NCBI GenBank assembly: GCA_030017395.1
Contig: JASEIZ010000088.1
Span: 1-8,190, forward strand
Direction: 5' to 3'
Source of the DNA: Desulfobacterales bacterium
Lineage (GTDB): Bacteria > Desulfobacterota > Desulfobacteria > Desulfobacterales > ETH-SRB1
Length of the DNA stretch: 8,190 bases
The position numbers were made by a program, and so were the translations under genes. Of the stretch, positions 6,592 through 8,190 are shown piece after piece. The notes under the pieces were generated by a model. That model ran no database searches. It had not been told where the DNA came from and worked only from the letters and a program-made list of their open reading frames with translations. The stretch's first letter is position 1. Each line of letters opens with the position of its first letter.

Positions 6592-8172
6592 TTACTTTAT
6601 TCGCACCATCTCCCCGACCTTGGGCACAACCACCGAAAAACCTTCATCCTCGAGCTGGTTGGCAAATAAAATAGACTGATCCTCTTCTCCATGAACTACA
6701 GCGATCTTCTTTATGCGTAAGTTTGACTCCTTGACAAATCGAAGCATTTCACTTTTGTCGGCATGAGCGCTGAACCCGCCCAGTCTTGTAACATGAGCTT
6801 TAAGCGGATAAATTTTATTAAGAAATTTAAGCTGCGGAGGCGGACCCTTTCTGCCGGATTTCTCATATAATTCGCCGCTTTCATGTATGCGGCGGCCGAG
6901 AGTGTTTTTAGCCATATAACCTATAATAAGAACGGTATTTTTTGCGTTATGTATCTTATAACGCAGGTGGTGCAAAATGCGTCCGGCCTCACACATCCCG
7001 GAAGCGGCAATAACAATATGCTGTTTTTCATCCCGCATGAGATCCATCGACTCATCAACCGATCCGACAAAACGAATCTGGTCAAACATGAAAGGGTTTT
7101 TGCCGTCCTTTAAAAAAACTTTATTGGTTTCCATATTATAAGCTTCGGGATGTTCGCCGTAAACCCCTGTTAATTTGGTCGCAAGAGGGCTGTCAACATA
7201 AACCGGCCTCCGCGGCACTTCTCCCTCATTATAGAGTTCATGAAGAAAATATACAATCTCCTGTGCGCGTCCATATGCAAAACTGGGTATTAAAACAGAC
7301 CCGCCCCTGTTGAAAGTATTAATGAGTACCTGCTTTAATTGTTGTTTCAAATCTTTCACTGGTTCGTGCAAACGATTGCCGTATGTACTCTCCATAATCA
7401 GTAAATCTATGTTCCTGTCCTCTTCATGAAAATTCATGGTCGGATTTTTTAGTATCGGCGTATCAAATCTGCCTATATCACCGGTATAACAAACAGTATA
7501 TGATCGGCCGTTTTCGATGGTTTTGATAATGGAAAAGGCTGATCCAAGAATGTGACCGGCATCATAAAAGGTACATGTCGTATCCTTGCCTATCGTTACA
7601 GGTTGACGATATGGATAACCGTTAAAATATTTAAATGATTGCTGTGCCTCAGAAACAGTATATAGCGGACAGACGTCTTCCATGTGGTAATTCTTAATAT
7701 ATTCGTTAATTTTTTCCGTGTTAAGAGTATTACGATGGCTCTTTAAAATTTTTCTTATTTTTTCATTGTCACGGTTTGATTTCTTTTTCTTATCCGAAGA
7801 TGTCATCAATCCGTATAAATATGAACGGACGGTTTTATAATTAAGATAATTCGCATCTGATTCCTGAATATGAGCGGAATCATCCAGCAGATATTCACAG
7901 GCATCGACCGTGGCTCGAGTACAGATAATATTTCCGTTAAATCCATCTTTCGTCAGAAGGGGAATACGGCCGGAATGGTCTATATGGGCATGCGAAAGCA
8001 CTACATTTGTGATAATCTGCGGGTCAAAAGGAAGCACTCTGTTCTTTTGTTCGGTCTCTTTCCGTCGTCCCTGAAACATTCCACAATCCAGCAGTATCCT
8101 GTCTGTCTCGGTTGTAATAAGATGCATCGATCCGGTGACCTCCCGGACCGCGCCATAAAATGTTACATGCAT
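6592..8172 (-). CDS. Beta-CASP metallo-beta-lactamase-fold RNA nuclease
   Basis: The 526-residue protein belongs to the CPSF/TTHA0252-like branch of metallo-beta-lactamase-fold nucleases, zinc enzymes that cut RNA in the cytoplasm. The metallo-beta-lactamase motifs are complete: HAHIDH (61-66), His207 in DAGHILGS and Asp232 in TGDIGR. The beta-CASP features are also present: Glu261 in ESTYG, SGMCEAGRILHHL (391-403) with His401, His470 in FSAHAD, and His494 in VHGEE with the C-terminal RNA-specificity segment. Catalysis is therefore expected. It is longer than the roughly 430-470 residues usual for this group, because of a Lys-rich insertion at about 116-163 between ESDANYLN and PLYT. The ATG at 8172 has AGAGGG eight bases upstream (8181-8186). 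It is the first gene of the block seen here, 34 bp before the activase. The exact RNA substrate is unknown. Confidence 0.93.
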   Translation of the reverse strand: MHVTFYGAVREVTGSMHLITTETDRILLDCGMFQGRRKETEQKNRVLPFDPQIITNVVLSHAHIDHSGRIPLLTKDGFNGNIICTRATVDACEYLLDDSAHIQESDANYLNYKTVRSYLYGLMTSSDKKKKSNRDNEKIRKILKSHRNTLNTEKINEYIKNYHMEDVCPLYTVSEAQQSFKYFNGYPYRQPVTIGKDTTCTFYDAGHILGSAFSIIKTIENGRSYTVCYTGDIGRFDTPILKNPTMNFHEEDRNIDLLIMESTYGNRLHEPVKDLKQQLKQVLINTFNRGGSVLIPSFAYGRAQEIVYFLHELYNEGEVPRRPVYVDSPLATKLTGVYGEHPEAYNMETNKVFLKDGKNPFMFDQIRFVGSVDESMDLMRDEKQHIVIAASGMCEAGRILHHLRYKIHNAKNTVLIIGYMAKNTLGRRIHESGELYEKSGRKGPPPQLKFLNKIYPLKAHVTRLGGFSAHADKSEMLRFVKESNLRIKKIAVVHGEEDQSILFANQLEDEGFSVVVPKVGEMVRIK

Positions 8173-8190
8173 ATCAATATCCCTCTAATC

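Larger units (their letters stand above)
1263..8172 (-). other. Probable three-gene operon: nuclease, activase, HD-GYP
   Basis: Three same-strand genes are separated by 34 bp (6558-6591) and 24 bp (2178-2201). No hairpin-plus-T structure or promoter-like sequence is evident in either gap, so they are probably co-transcribed from a promoter beyond 8190. Each has its own ribosome binding site. The right edge leaves only 18 bp upstream of the nuclease, so further upstream members cannot be excluded. Co-transcription is inferred from spacing alone. Confidence 0.65.

Overview
The window reads as chromosomal DNA of a strict anaerobe, most likely a deltaproteobacterium (Desulfobacterota). That placement is an inference. 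It rests on a very long 2-hydroxyacyl-CoA dehydratase activase-type protein, a stand-alone small RRM protein, an HD-GYP phosphodiesterase and REP/IS200-like GC-rich hairpins in a moderately AT-rich background. No rRNA, tRNA, CRISPR array, transposase gene or phage gene is visible.

Layout. Positions 1-211 (minus) hold the first 70 codons of a small RRM RNA-binding protein cut by the window edge. Positions 212-778 are a divergent non-coding stretch, AT-rich apart from one GC-rich imperfect hairpin (306-337) that resembles the right end of an IS200/IS605 element or a REP-type repeat. Positions 779-1210 (plus) encode a small exported single-domain cupin. A second hairpin (1231-1250) with a short T run lies in the 52-bp gap between this gene and the convergent gene that follows.

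Positions 8172-1263 are a compact minus-strand block of three genes in one direction: a beta-CASP metallo-beta-lactamase-fold nuclease (8172-6592), a 1451-residue acyl-CoA dehydratase activase/dehydratase-like fusion (6557-2202) and an HD-GYP cyclic-di-GMP phosphodiesterase (2177-1263). The gaps are 34 and 24 bp and each gene has a recognisable ribosome binding site, so they probably form one transcript. Its promoter would lie beyond the right edge.

The most informative gene is the giant activase. It carries two tandem BadF/BadG-type ATPase halves, each with the two cysteines that in the stand-alone homodimeric activator share one [4Fe-4S] cluster. A four-cysteine linker follows, then two regions with cysteine motifs like those of the dehydratase subunits. 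The first ATPase half looks degenerate in its nucleotide-binding loops and the second looks intact. The substrate cannot be told from this window. The linkage of this redox protein to a c-di-GMP phosphodiesterase and an RNA-processing-type nuclease is suggestive, but may only be shared transcription. I found no convincing wholly new system; the fused activase and its operon are the best leads.
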